This document shows, piece by piece, positions 51,437 through 60,305 of a stretch of DNA of 64,000 bases (positions are counted from its first letter, which is position 1; every line of letters begins with the position of its first letter). The position numbers and the translations under genes are program-made. Below the pieces are notes generated by a model that saw only the letters and a program-made list of their open reading frames with translations, was not told where the DNA came from and searched no databases. This DNA is from Leptolinea sp964420995 (GTDB lineage Bacteria > Chloroflexota > Anaerolineae > Anaerolineales > Anaerolineaceae), in assembly GCA_964420995.1 (NCBI GenBank), contig CAYQUX010000019.1, positions 1-64,000 on the forward strand. The letters are read 5' to 3'.

Positions 51437-51859
51437 ATGACCATGAAATTCAAAAACAGCTTTGTTTTGATCAGCCTGATGCTGGCGCTGGGTTTCGCCG
51501 GACTGATCGGTGGGCAGGTATTCGCGCAGGATGCCACAACCACACCGGATACTTCAATCAGTGTTTTGGAGCAGACCAGCGGACCGGCGACGCAAGTCCC
51601 CACGGCCGAACCGACTCTAGCGGTTACAGAGTCCGCGCCGGCGACGGAAGTACCGTCAACTCCGGCTGCCCCAAAATCATACTGGACGCTGGCGTTGGGC
51701 ATCGCCCTTCTGGGAGTTTTCCTGTACGCGTATGCCCGGCGCTGGTCGAACAAACCAAAGCCGGCGGCGGAACGCTGTGCGCGTTGCGGTTTTGACCTGA
51801 CCGGCAAGGCAGGTCCCTGCCCGCAATGCGGAAGCACGAGGCGTCTGCCGAAGGTGTAA
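51437..51859 (+). CDS. Small exported/membrane protein with cytoplasmic zinc ribbon
   Basis: This 140-residue protein has a hydrophobic N-terminal signal-like segment (about residues 7-30, ending QVFAQ), a Thr/Pro/Ala-rich extracytoplasmic stretch and a membrane helix (~80-100). A short cytoplasmic zinc ribbon follows (CARCGFDLTGKAGPCPQCG, ~113-131). GAGGGG lies before the ATG at 51437. It is 16 nt after the SPFH/zinc-ribbon gene and ends the operon before a strong hairpin. It may anchor the zinc-ribbon SPFH assembly to the membrane, which is an inference from topology only. Confidence 0.78.
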   Translation: MTMKFKNSFVLISLMLALGFAGLIGGQVFAQDATTTPDTSISVLEQTSGPATQVPTAEPTLAVTESAPATEVPSTPAAPKSYWTLALGIALLGVFLYAYARRWSNKPKPAAERCARCGFDLTGKAGPCPQCGSTRRLPKV

Positions 51860-51886
51860 GGCTTCCAAAATTTGTCTAGTCCTGAC

Positions 51887-51926
51887 TGCTTCCCCATAGG
51901 TTTGTCACTATGGGGAAGTACTTTTG
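51887..51926 (+). terminator. Terminator ending the ESCRT-like operon
   Basis: CTTCCCCATAG (51889-51899) and CTATGGGGAAG (51908-51918) form an 11-bp perfect stem with an 8-nt loop, followed by TACTTTTG. It separates the operon from the receptor-kinase series. Confidence 0.75.
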
Positions 51927-52023
51927 TCACTACTATTCATTATGTAAAATACATGGTGGTAAATGGTATTAAAATAGTATTAGATTCAAAAACACTCAAT
52001 CCCGTGACTTAAGGCAGGCAACT

Positions 52024-54228
52024 GTGGGGAATTTTAACGAAAACGACATAGTTCTTGATAACTACCGGATTGAGCGGAGTATCGGTCAGGGGGCTTTTGG
52101 GGAAGTCTATCTGGCGACGGATACCGGACTGAATGGCAAGCGTGCCATCAAAGTGCTGCTGCGCGATGATATTGGTGTGGGCAGTTCGGATTACAACGAT
52201 TACCGCAACCGTTTCCGCCTGGAAGCCCAGTTGATGGAATGGTTCAACAATCCACATATCATCCGGGTGTACAACTTCCTGGAAAAGGACAATGTACTTT
52301 ATTTGATCATGGAGTATGCCGGAGGCGGCAGCCTGAAACATCGCATGGATCAGGCAAAGAAGGACAGCAGTGTCCTTTCGATAGACGAATCCGTCAAGAT
52401 CGCCCTGAATATCGCAGAAGGGCTGTCAGCCCTGCATGCCAAGGATGTCATCCACCGCGACCTGAAACCTTCCAACATCCTATTTGACGCGGAAGGCAAC
52501 GCCAAGGTAGCGGATCTGGGTCTGGCGCAGGTTCCCGGCGGACCCAGCCTGCGCTCGCAATTGAGTATCCCGGTTCCCCACCCGGGCACACCGGCATACA
52601 TGAGCCCCGAGCACGCCAACAGCTCCAACTACCTTACCCCGGCTTCTGATATCTACTCCCTCGGGTTGATTCTGTTCGAGATGATTACCGGGCGAAATTT
52701 CAAGACATTACGGCCAGGTACACGGTTAAGTGGGATTATGCCCTCGGCGCCCGGGTGGCTGGATGGTCTGGTATCCCGCATGCTGTCTGAGAATATAAAA
52801 GACCGCCCCTGGGACGGCACGGAAACAGCCGAATTATTACGCGAAGGGTTGGTGAAGCTGGACAAGGCCCAGGCAGAAAAACAAAAAACAGCGGATACCG
52901 TGAATGTTGCTGATGATTCGGAAATGCGTAAGAAGGCGGAGGAGGCTGAACGAGCCCACCGAAAAGAAGAGATCAGGCAACTGGAAGCACAGTGCAAGGT
53001 AGCCATTCAAAACCAGGATTGGAACGCAGCCAATCGTGTGATCAAAACATTGAAGGGGATGGGGAATGATGGCCAATCTGCGGCAGAACTTTGCCAGGCC
53101 GATCTGGATAACAGCAGGAAAAAGACCAGGTCATCGGATTCCGTCTGGAAAAAATTTAGGTGGTTGGGAATTCTTGCTGTTACACTGATTATATTAACAA
53201 TTATTATAGTAAATTGGCCAGCTCAACCGGTAATACCAACGGCGGTGCCAGTGTCAGAGGTTCCGGCTGCCCCTATTGCTACTGTCGAATATCATGAACC
53301 TACTCTTGAACCTGTTGCCCCTGCTGCCGCTGCTCCTGACCCCAAAGAAAGTAAGAAATTCACGTATCAAGACATGACCATGTGTTTCCCACAAATGGGG
53401 GCGGAAAGTTCCTGGCGGGAAGCCAACACGGCATCTTTTAAAGAGACAGCAGCCAAGCTGGGTGTTGGTTTGATCTTTTCGGACGCGCAGCAAAAGCAGG
53501 AAAATCAGATAGCTGCCATGCGAGCCTGCATCGCCCAGGGCGTGAGCGTCATCGCGTTGCCGCCGATAGTCCAGGATGGTTGGGAATCAGTGTTACAGGA
53601 AGCCAAAGACGCGGCAATACCTGTGATCATCATTGACCGCGCTGTATCTGCAGATCCGTCTCTCTTTGCTGCCCATATTGGCTCTGACATGGTAATTGAG
53701 GGGGAAAAGGCTGGCTCTGAGATGAACAAACTGCTTCCCAACGGCGGAAAAATTGTTGAATTGAGAGGCACCGATGGCTCAGGTGCTGCTGTTGGTCGCG
53801 CAAATGGCTTTAGAAATACTCTCAATTCAAATATTCAGATGATTGACACACAGACAGCCAATTTCAATCGAACTGAAAGCAAACCTGCCATGGCAGCAAT
53901 GCTAAAAAAGTATGGGAAATCCATAAATGGATTGTTTTCCCATAACGATGATATGACCATGGGTGCCATTGCCGCGCTTAGAGCAGCCGGTTTCAAACCC
54001 GGGGATGTTAAGATCGTTTCTGTTGACGGAAACAAAGAGGCATTTCAGGCTTTGATGGACGGTTGGATTTCGGCAGAAGTGGAATGCAGTCCCATGATAG
54101 GACCACAGGCCATGGAAACCGCTCTGAAGGTTCTCAATGGCGAGCCGGTGGATCAGTATATTTTGACTAATGAAGGTGTTTTTTACCCTGATCAGGCAAG
54201 AGGATTGATTTCCACCCGGCAATATTAG
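52024..54228 (+). CDS. Receptor Ser/Thr kinase with RbsB/YtfQ-like sugar-binding domain
   Basis: This is a 734-residue one-polypeptide receptor. The kinase domain (~10-270) has GQGAFGEVYLA, KRAIKVLL, HRDLKPSN and ADLGLAQVPGG (DLG variant). A charged helical linker (~285-365) leads to one membrane helix (~383-402) and a short Pro/Ala linker. Outside is a type 1 periplasmic-binding domain (~440-734; FPQMGAESSWREANTASFKE, DAAIPVIIIDRAV, FSHNDDMTMGAIAALRAAG, VSVDGNKEAFQALMDG). It is closest in style to ribose/galactofuranose receptors. Sugar binding presumably sets kinase activity. It uses a GTG start and begins the kinase series after a 164-nt gap. Confidence 0.9.
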   Translation: MGNFNENDIVLDNYRIERSIGQGAFGEVYLATDTGLNGKRAIKVLLRDDIGVGSSDYNDYRNRFRLEAQLMEWFNNPHIIRVYNFLEKDNVLYLIMEYAGGGSLKHRMDQAKKDSSVLSIDESVKIALNIAEGLSALHAKDVIHRDLKPSNILFDAEGNAKVADLGLAQVPGGPSLRSQLSIPVPHPGTPAYMSPEHANSSNYLTPASDIYSLGLILFEMITGRNFKTLRPGTRLSGIMPSAPGWLDGLVSRMLSENIKDRPWDGTETAELLREGLVKLDKAQAEKQKTADTVNVADDSEMRKKAEEAERAHRKEEIRQLEAQCKVAIQNQDWNAANRVIKTLKGMGNDGQSAAELCQADLDNSRKKTRSSDSVWKKFRWLGILAVTLIILTIIIVNWPAQPVIPTAVPVSEVPAAPIATVEYHEPTLEPVAPAAAAPDPKESKKFTYQDMTMCFPQMGAESSWREANTASFKETAAKLGVGLIFSDAQQKQENQIAAMRACIAQGVSVIALPPIVQDGWESVLQEAKDAAIPVIIIDRAVSADPSLFAAHIGSDMVIEGEKAGSEMNKLLPNGGKIVELRGTDGSGAAVGRANGFRNTLNSNIQMIDTQTANFNRTESKPAMAAMLKKYGKSINGLFSHNDDMTMGAIAALRAAGFKPGDVKIVSVDGNKEAFQALMDGWISAEVECSPMIGPQAMETALKVLNGEPVDQYILTNEGVFYPDQARGLISTRQY

Positions 54229-54257
54229 CGATTGACGCTTGGAGTAATCTTCAATTG

Positions 54258-54300
54258 GTGTTGGTTATTTGAACCATCCTGAATTCCCAACACGTTTTTT
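54258..54300 (+). terminator. Weak terminator between receptor kinases
   Basis: GTGTTGG (54258-54264) pairs with CCAACAC (54287-54293), with an inner GGTT/AACC pairing, and is followed by GTTTTTT. It is a likely partial stop between the first and second receptor-kinase genes. Confidence 0.5.
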
Positions 54301-54352
54301 GGATAAATATGTACTAAACTGAATCAAATATCAAATCCGGCAGGGAGAAAAT

Positions 54353-56635
54353 ATGGGAAAGTTCAATGAAAAAGACATCATACTGGAAAATTGCCGGATC
54401 GAAAAAAGCATTGGGCAGGGCTCCTTTGGGGAAGTGTACCTGGCCACGAACACTGGAGTAAACAGCAAACGGGCTATCAAAGTGCTGCTGCATGATGAAA
54501 TCGGTCTGGGCAGTACGGATTATTTGCGCTACCAAAAACGCTTCCGTCAGGAATCTCAGTTGATGGCTTGGTTTAGCAATCCCCATCTGATCCGAGTGTA
54601 CGACTTCCGGGAAGTGGATAATACACTTTACCTGGTTATGGAATATGCCGCCGGGGGAAGTCTCAGGCAGAAGATGGACCAGACCAAGGTAAACGGGCGG
54701 AATTTTTCTCCCGAAGAAACTGCCCGAATTGGAATAGATATTGCTGAAGGTTTGGCCGCATTGCACGCCAAAGATGTTATTCACCGTGACCTGAAGCCGT
54801 CCAATATTTTGTTTGATTCGGATGGGCAGGCCATTGTGGCTGACCTCGGTCTGGCTCAAGTGCCAGGTGGACCAAGTTTGCGGTCAGAGTTGAGCAATCC
54901 CCCTCCGCATCCTGGCACACCGGCCTATATGAGTCCGGAACATTCCAATTCGAACATATATCTGACGCCTCCGTCGGATGTGTACGCGTTGGGGATAATC
55001 CTATTTGAAATGTTGACCGGACGCAACCCCAAGATGCTACCTCCTGGAACGTCCTTACGGAGTCAACTCCCGACCGCGCCGGAATGGTTGGATGACCTTT
55101 TAACGCGTATGCTGGATAAAGATCCAGAAAAACGCCCCTGGGACGGTGAAAAAACGGCTGTTGAATTGCGTAAGGGTTTGGCTGAAGAGATTGAAAAAAA
55201 GAAAAAACATGATGATGAGAAGAAAATTGACGGTCCCAACCAGGAAGATCGCCTGGAAAAGGAAATCCTTCTCTATGTAGAACAGGGCATGACCGCCATA
55301 AGATTGAAAGACTGGTCGGCTGCCCGACGGGTTATCGATGTATTGAGGGGATTGGGGGATAAAGGTGTAAACGCATCAAACCGAATAGAAGCGTTGATAC
55401 AACCACCTAAACCACCACTACCATGGAAAAAATACATGTGGGTTATGATTGCGGGGTTGGCAATGATCGCATTAATATTTGCAATCCAAAACCTTCCCTG
55501 GCCACACTCGAATCAAGCCACTCCAACTGTATCAACGGTAGAACCTACAATATCTCAACTCTCTACAGCCCCCATTATCAAACCGTCAGCAACGTCCAAC
55601 AAGCCTGTCATAGCTCCATCTGGTCAGAAGATCAAAATCGGACTGTCATTTTCTGATTTCGCGACCGAACGCTGGACGAATGAGAACGCCCTGCTTCATA
55701 CACTGCTCGAAGCCAAAGGGTACGAAGTGATCACAACCGATGCCAAAGGTAATGCCAGTGTTCAAAATAGCCAGATTAATAATCTGGTTGCCAAAGGAGC
55801 AAAAGGCCTGATCATTTTGGCGCAGGATGGAGACGCCATTGTTCCAGCTGTGGAAAAAGCAGCCAATGCTGGTGTTACAGTAGTAGCTTATGACCGTTTG
55901 ATCAAAACCTCAAAAATTGGCGCCTATGTTTCATTTAATAATGTTGAAGTTGGGAATCAACAGGCTGCAGGTATATTGAAAGCGCTGGATATTGACGGGG
56001 GTAAATGGACGAAACAAAACCCGGCAAAAATAGCCTTACTGGCGGGTAGTCCTGTCGATAATAACGCCGTTCTTTTCCGGAAAGGTCAGACGGATATTCT
56101 ACAGAAATATATCGATTCCGGTCTTGTGAAAATTGTTGGCGACAAATGGGTTGAAAACTGGGACCCGGCCGATGCAACAAAACAGATGGAAAGCATAATC
56201 GCCAATCAGGGGAAAAAGATTGATGGCGTGGTGGCTTCCAACGATGGTACCGGACTGGCAGCCCTTGAGGTCTTGAAATCCCATGGATTACGGGTACCTG
56301 TCTCCGGACAGGATGCCACGGCGGACGGGTGTAATTCTATCGTTAAGGGTGAATTGACAATCACGGTCTTTAAAGATTTCCGAAAATTGGCGCCTAATGC
56401 TGTCGAAGTTATGGACACATTGTTACAGGGAAAAGAACTGACTGCTCTAAAAGACTATTCCTTATCTGAATTGACATCAGGCAAAGTTACAACAGGCACT
56501 GTGAAATGCCTGTTTATTCCAGTTGTACCAGTAACAAAAGATAATATCTACGAAGTAATCGTTAAAAGCGGATTCCAATCATATGTAGATGTTTATCGTG
56601 ATATTCCGAGCGGTCAGGCGCCCCCTGTGCCGTAG
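54353..56635 (+). CDS. Receptor Ser/Thr kinase with ChvE/XylF-like sugar-binding domain
   Basis: This is a 760-residue receptor kinase paralogous to the one at 52024. The kinase domain (~10-275) includes GQGSFGEVYLA, HRDLKPSN and ADLGLAQVPGG. A Lys/Glu-rich linker leads to a membrane helix (~365-385) and a Thr/Ser/Pro linker. The extracytoplasmic domain (~425-745) carries ChvE/XylF signatures: IGLSFSDFATERW, ILAQDGDAIVPAVEKAA, VVAYDRLI, VVASNDGTGLAAL and PVSGQDATADGCNSIVKGE. These closely follow the free receptor at 18018-19109. GGGAG precedes the ATG. A pentose or hexose is the expected ligand, by homology only. Confidence 0.91.
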   Translation: MGKFNEKDIILENCRIEKSIGQGSFGEVYLATNTGVNSKRAIKVLLHDEIGLGSTDYLRYQKRFRQESQLMAWFSNPHLIRVYDFREVDNTLYLVMEYAAGGSLRQKMDQTKVNGRNFSPEETARIGIDIAEGLAALHAKDVIHRDLKPSNILFDSDGQAIVADLGLAQVPGGPSLRSELSNPPPHPGTPAYMSPEHSNSNIYLTPPSDVYALGIILFEMLTGRNPKMLPPGTSLRSQLPTAPEWLDDLLTRMLDKDPEKRPWDGEKTAVELRKGLAEEIEKKKKHDDEKKIDGPNQEDRLEKEILLYVEQGMTAIRLKDWSAARRVIDVLRGLGDKGVNASNRIEALIQPPKPPLPWKKYMWVMIAGLAMIALIFAIQNLPWPHSNQATPTVSTVEPTISQLSTAPIIKPSATSNKPVIAPSGQKIKIGLSFSDFATERWTNENALLHTLLEAKGYEVITTDAKGNASVQNSQINNLVAKGAKGLIILAQDGDAIVPAVEKAANAGVTVVAYDRLIKTSKIGAYVSFNNVEVGNQQAAGILKALDIDGGKWTKQNPAKIALLAGSPVDNNAVLFRKGQTDILQKYIDSGLVKIVGDKWVENWDPADATKQMESIIANQGKKIDGVVASNDGTGLAALEVLKSHGLRVPVSGQDATADGCNSIVKGELTITVFKDFRKLAPNAVEVMDTLLQGKELTALKDYSLSELTSGKVTTGTVKCLFIPVVPVTKDNIYEVIVKSGFQSYVDVYRDIPSGQAPPVP

Positions 56636-56741
56636 ACTTGTTTATGGTTTCTATGATGTCTACGGGATACCTATGAAGAAAAGCTTCTTAAGATAAACCA
56701 GAGATATTGACCTTCCCGGCATGAGAAACAAGGACAACATT

Positions 56742-58499
56742 ATGGAGACAAAATCATTTGGCAAGTACGAATTACTGGAGAAACTCGGCACCGGCGCGAC
56801 CGGGGAGGTCTACCACGCGCGGGATACCCAGCTCGGCCGGGATGTTGCCCTGAAATTTTTCAAACCTGCACTGGTTTCCGACCCGGATTCCTTCCAACGC
56901 TTCATGCTCGAGGCGCGGTCATCCGCCAGCCTTTTTCATAGCAATATCGCCACCGTGTTTGATATGGGGGAAGTGGAAGGGCGTTACTTCCTTGCCATGC
57001 AATATATTGACGGCAGATCGCTGGACGACATCCTCAAATCAGATGGACCTCTCACAGTGGATGAGACAGTCCGAATGGCAAAGCAGATTGCATCCGCGTT
57101 GGACTATGCCCACCAGCAGGGTTTTCTGCACCGGGATGTTAAACCGGGGAACATCCTGCAGGATAAAAAAGGGGATTTCTTCCTCACGGACTTTGGCCTG
57201 GCCAAAGCCATGATGTCGACCGGCCTGACAAGTCACACGGGCGCCGTACTCGGCACACCACCGTATATCCCCCCCGAGATCTGGCTGGGTGAAGCGGCTT
57301 CTCCGGCGTCTGACCAGTACGCGCTGGCCTGTGTAGTTTATGAATGCCTGTCTGGAAAGCTGCTCTTTCCGGGTGAAAACACGCCGGCCATTATGACCCG
57401 GCATGTGCTCAAGGGCCCAGAAGGATTGGAATCGTTGCCCGCGACCATTCCAGCGCATATACAAAAGGGTCTGGAACGGGCGCTTTCACGGAATTCGGAT
57501 AAACGCTTCGTTTCAGCAACCGAATTTGCCTCCGCGCTTGATAAACATGTGGAAAAACCGCAGCCTGAAAAGCCAAAAAAGTCGGTTCTTCCATGGCTTG
57601 TTCCCGTTGGGTTGATCACTTTGGCGGTTCTGGGATATTCAATTTTTCGGTTATTGCCCGGGGAGGAACACCCGCCAATCAATCCATCACAAAAACCGAC
57701 CGAAATGGCCATCAGTCCACAGACCCAGATTCCTCAAGTAGAAAATACGATTTTTCCCACAAAAAATTCGCCCCTGAGTTCTCCCAGGATTAACAACACA
57801 AGGAAACGCGTTAATGATGGCATGATGATGGTGTATGTCCCTGCCGGGGAATTCACCATGGGTAGTTATGCTGGAGATGAAGATGAGAAGCCTGAACATA
57901 AAGTCACACTGCCAGCCTACTGGATTGATCAAACCGAAGTAACCAATAAAATGTTTTTTATTTGCGTAAGCAATGGGAGGTGCCAGCCTCCCGTAAATAT
58001 TCGTTCAAATACCCGTGATGGTTATTATAGCTATAACGCTTATGATAATTACCCAGTAATCAATATAAATTGGGAGCAGGCAAGAGTTTATTGCGACTGG
58101 GCGGGAGGGAGGTTGCCTGATGAATCGGAATGGGAAAAAGCAGCCAGAGGTGTGGACAGCCGGATTTACCCCTGGGGGAACCAGGATGCAGATATATCTC
58201 TGGCGAACTTCGTTATATCAGATTTAGGTGATACATCTGTTGTTGGAAGCTATAACAGTGGTCAAAGTCCCTATGGTGTTTATGATATGGCCGGTAATGT
58301 TTGGGAATGGGTTTCCAGTTCTTATCTTCCTTACCCCGGGATTAATTATGTTGCTTTTCCATTTGATTCCAGGAAAAAAATCATCAGGGGTGGTTCATGG
58401 AATGATTATGATCATTATATTCGTACGACACATCGAAATGGAAAAGATCCGTCTGATTTTGGTCTAGACATAGGATTCAGATGTATGGTCCCCGAATAA
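56742..58499 (+). CDS. Transmembrane Ser/Thr kinase with formylglycine-generating-enzyme-like domain
   Basis: This is a 585-residue protein. The kinase domain (~6-265) has GTGATGEVYHA, VALKFF, HRDVKPGN, LTDFGLAKA and GTPPYIPPEIW. A membrane helix (~283-305) and a linker precede an FGE-sulfatase/SUMF1-type domain (~355-585; VPAGEFTMGSYAGDEDE, ARVYCDWAGGRLPDESEWEK, YGVYDMAGNVWEWV, IIRGGSWND, FRCMVPE). Such domains either make formylglycine or serve as ligand-binding C-type-lectin-like folds. The two catalytic Cys of true FGE are not evident, so binding is more likely. DNA for this domain is more A/T-rich than the kinase part. I chose the ATG at 56742, with AAGGA upstream, over 56721. Confidence 0.9.
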   Translation: METKSFGKYELLEKLGTGATGEVYHARDTQLGRDVALKFFKPALVSDPDSFQRFMLEARSSASLFHSNIATVFDMGEVEGRYFLAMQYIDGRSLDDILKSDGPLTVDETVRMAKQIASALDYAHQQGFLHRDVKPGNILQDKKGDFFLTDFGLAKAMMSTGLTSHTGAVLGTPPYIPPEIWLGEAASPASDQYALACVVYECLSGKLLFPGENTPAIMTRHVLKGPEGLESLPATIPAHIQKGLERALSRNSDKRFVSATEFASALDKHVEKPQPEKPKKSVLPWLVPVGLITLAVLGYSIFRLLPGEEHPPINPSQKPTEMAISPQTQIPQVENTIFPTKNSPLSSPRINNTRKRVNDGMMMVYVPAGEFTMGSYAGDEDEKPEHKVTLPAYWIDQTEVTNKMFFICVSNGRCQPPVNIRSNTRDGYYSYNAYDNYPVININWEQARVYCDWAGGRLPDESEWEKAARGVDSRIYPWGNQDADISLANFVISDLGDTSVVGSYNSGQSPYGVYDMAGNVWEWVSSSYLPYPGINYVAFPFDSRKKIIRGGSWNDYDHYIRTTHRNGKDPSDFGLDIGFRCMVPE

Positions 58500-58567
58500 A
58501 ATCTTTTTGCCTTATTCCCATGGATAACATTCGTCTGAGTTATTAAAAATATAGCAAGGAATAAATC

Positions 58568-60196
58568 ATGCCCTTCACCTCACTCGGCAATTACACCATC
58601 ATCGCACAGATCGGCCGCGGCGGTTTTGGCACAGTCTACCGCGCCTATGACACAGTTCTGGACGTGGATAGGGCCATTAAAGTGCTCCACCCGCAATTGA
58701 ACGCCGCGCCGGAATTTATCGAACGCTTCCGGCGTGAGGCCATGATCATGGCGCGGCTGGAACATCCCAACATTGTGCCAGTCTACGAATTTGGTGAGGC
58801 GCAGGGATATTACTACCTGGTGATGAAATATCTGCCGACTGGTTCGCTGAAGGATGTGCTGGCCAAATCCGGCCGGCTGCCATTTGCCCGGGCGCTGGAC
58901 ATCCTGCGGCAGATCGGCGCGGCATTGGATTTCGCCTACTCCCGCCCAGAAAAGCTGATCCACCGGGATATCAAACCGGGCAACATCCTGTTTGATAAAG
59001 ATCCTCATGGCGGGCGGGAGTACATCGCCCGGCTGGCGGATTTTGGTTTCGCCCGCGCGTTGCGCGAATCGGGCAGCATCTCAACCAGCATCAGCGGCGG
59101 GCTGATCGGAACGCCAGCCTACATGGCGCCGGAGATCTGGCGGGATAAACAATACACACGCGCCGCGGATGTTTACAGCCTGGCTTGCCTGTTCTTTGAA
59201 ATGATCACCGGCAAAGTCCTTTTTGTGGGTGACAGCCCGGCGGTTGTGATGACCCACCACGTGTTGGACGGACCGCGATTGCCGGGTGAATGGCCGCAGG
59301 GAATTCCTGCCGGTGTGGAGAGTGTTTTTCTAAAAGCGCTATCTCAGGAACCGGCTGAACGCTATCCATCTGTGAGCGGTTTTGTCGTGGCACTGCAAAA
59401 TCTACAATCTGATGGTTCTTCCAATCTTCAGACAGGTTCATCCAGCCGGCAAGCTTCACGATCAACGATTGCCGGAGACCCCGGGCAGAAGCCGCGGGCA
59501 ATCACTTCGAACGCGCGATCGGGATTATCACAATGGTTGGCTGGCGGTCTGGGGGCTGTGGCTGCCCTGGCTTTTATTATTTGGGGATTGATGAACCTGA
59601 TGGGCAGGTCCTCCGGCAATACCCTGCAACCAACCCCAACTCTGACAGCCGAGACGCGGTTGGAATCTGGCATCACGACCAATCCGACTAAGACGGCCTT
59701 GCCGATGGCGGCGCTTCCACCCACGGCTATCCCGCCGAAACAACCAACAGCCGCGAAACAGGCAGCCCTGCCAACAATGACAACCGCTCCCACTGCTACC
59801 CCGGATACGTTGCCCCGCACCTCCAATTTCATGGCCTGTCTGACGGCCTGCGAGGGTGACAGGGACCGGAATATTAAGACATTCCCGTCCGATATCCAGA
59901 AGATCTACCTTGAATGGGATTATGAGAATTTCCCGAAGGGTTCGCGTTACATTCGTGAGTGGAATGTTAATGGGTCTCTCTGGGCGCGCTATGATTGCAC
60001 ATGGAATGGGTCGATGAATGGCACTGAAACGCGGGTGACATTGACGGATCCAGCCGGGCTTGACTCCGGGTTGTGGACATTATCCATTATTGTGGATGAT
60101 AAAGTGGCCATGCTGCAGAGTTTCGAGGTGTCTGGCAACCGGCATAATGGCGACCCTCCGGTTTATTTTGACTCCTGCTATGGGAAGTTGAATTAA
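58568..60196 (+). CDS. Transmembrane Ser/Thr protein kinase with small extracytoplasmic domain
   Basis: This is a 542-residue kinase. The catalytic domain (~5-270) has GRGGFGTVYRA, DRAIKVLHPQ, HRDIKPGN, LADFGFARA and GTPAYMAPEIW. A Ser/Gly-rich juxtamembrane stretch, one membrane helix (~325-345) and a Thr/Pro/Ala linker precede a C-terminal beta-rich domain (~420-542) with four cysteines and the phrase PKGSRYIREWNVNG. I do not recognise that domain. AAGGA lies 8 nt before the ATG. It belongs to a different kinase subgroup (DFG) from its neighbours at 54353 and 60306 (DLG). Confidence 0.9.
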   Translation: MPFTSLGNYTIIAQIGRGGFGTVYRAYDTVLDVDRAIKVLHPQLNAAPEFIERFRREAMIMARLEHPNIVPVYEFGEAQGYYYLVMKYLPTGSLKDVLAKSGRLPFARALDILRQIGAALDFAYSRPEKLIHRDIKPGNILFDKDPHGGREYIARLADFGFARALRESGSISTSISGGLIGTPAYMAPEIWRDKQYTRAADVYSLACLFFEMITGKVLFVGDSPAVVMTHHVLDGPRLPGEWPQGIPAGVESVFLKALSQEPAERYPSVSGFVVALQNLQSDGSSNLQTGSSSRQASRSTIAGDPGQKPRAITSNARSGLSQWLAGGLGAVAALAFIIWGLMNLMGRSSGNTLQPTPTLTAETRLESGITTNPTKTALPMAALPPTAIPPKQPTAAKQAALPTMTTAPTATPDTLPRTSNFMACLTACEGDRDRNIKTFPSDIQKIYLEWDYENFPKGSRYIREWNVNGSLWARYDCTWNGSMNGTETRVTLTDPAGLDSGLWTLSIIVDDKVAMLQSFEVSGNRHNGDPPVYFDSCYGKLN

Positions 60197-60305
60197 ACAA
60201 GTTGTCGCAAAGTCCCTCTTTTGTAAAGAAATGCGGTCGAATAACCACACTATTACCATGATAAAATTAATGAAATTGGTGATAATTCATGATGTGGAGT
60301 AACCT

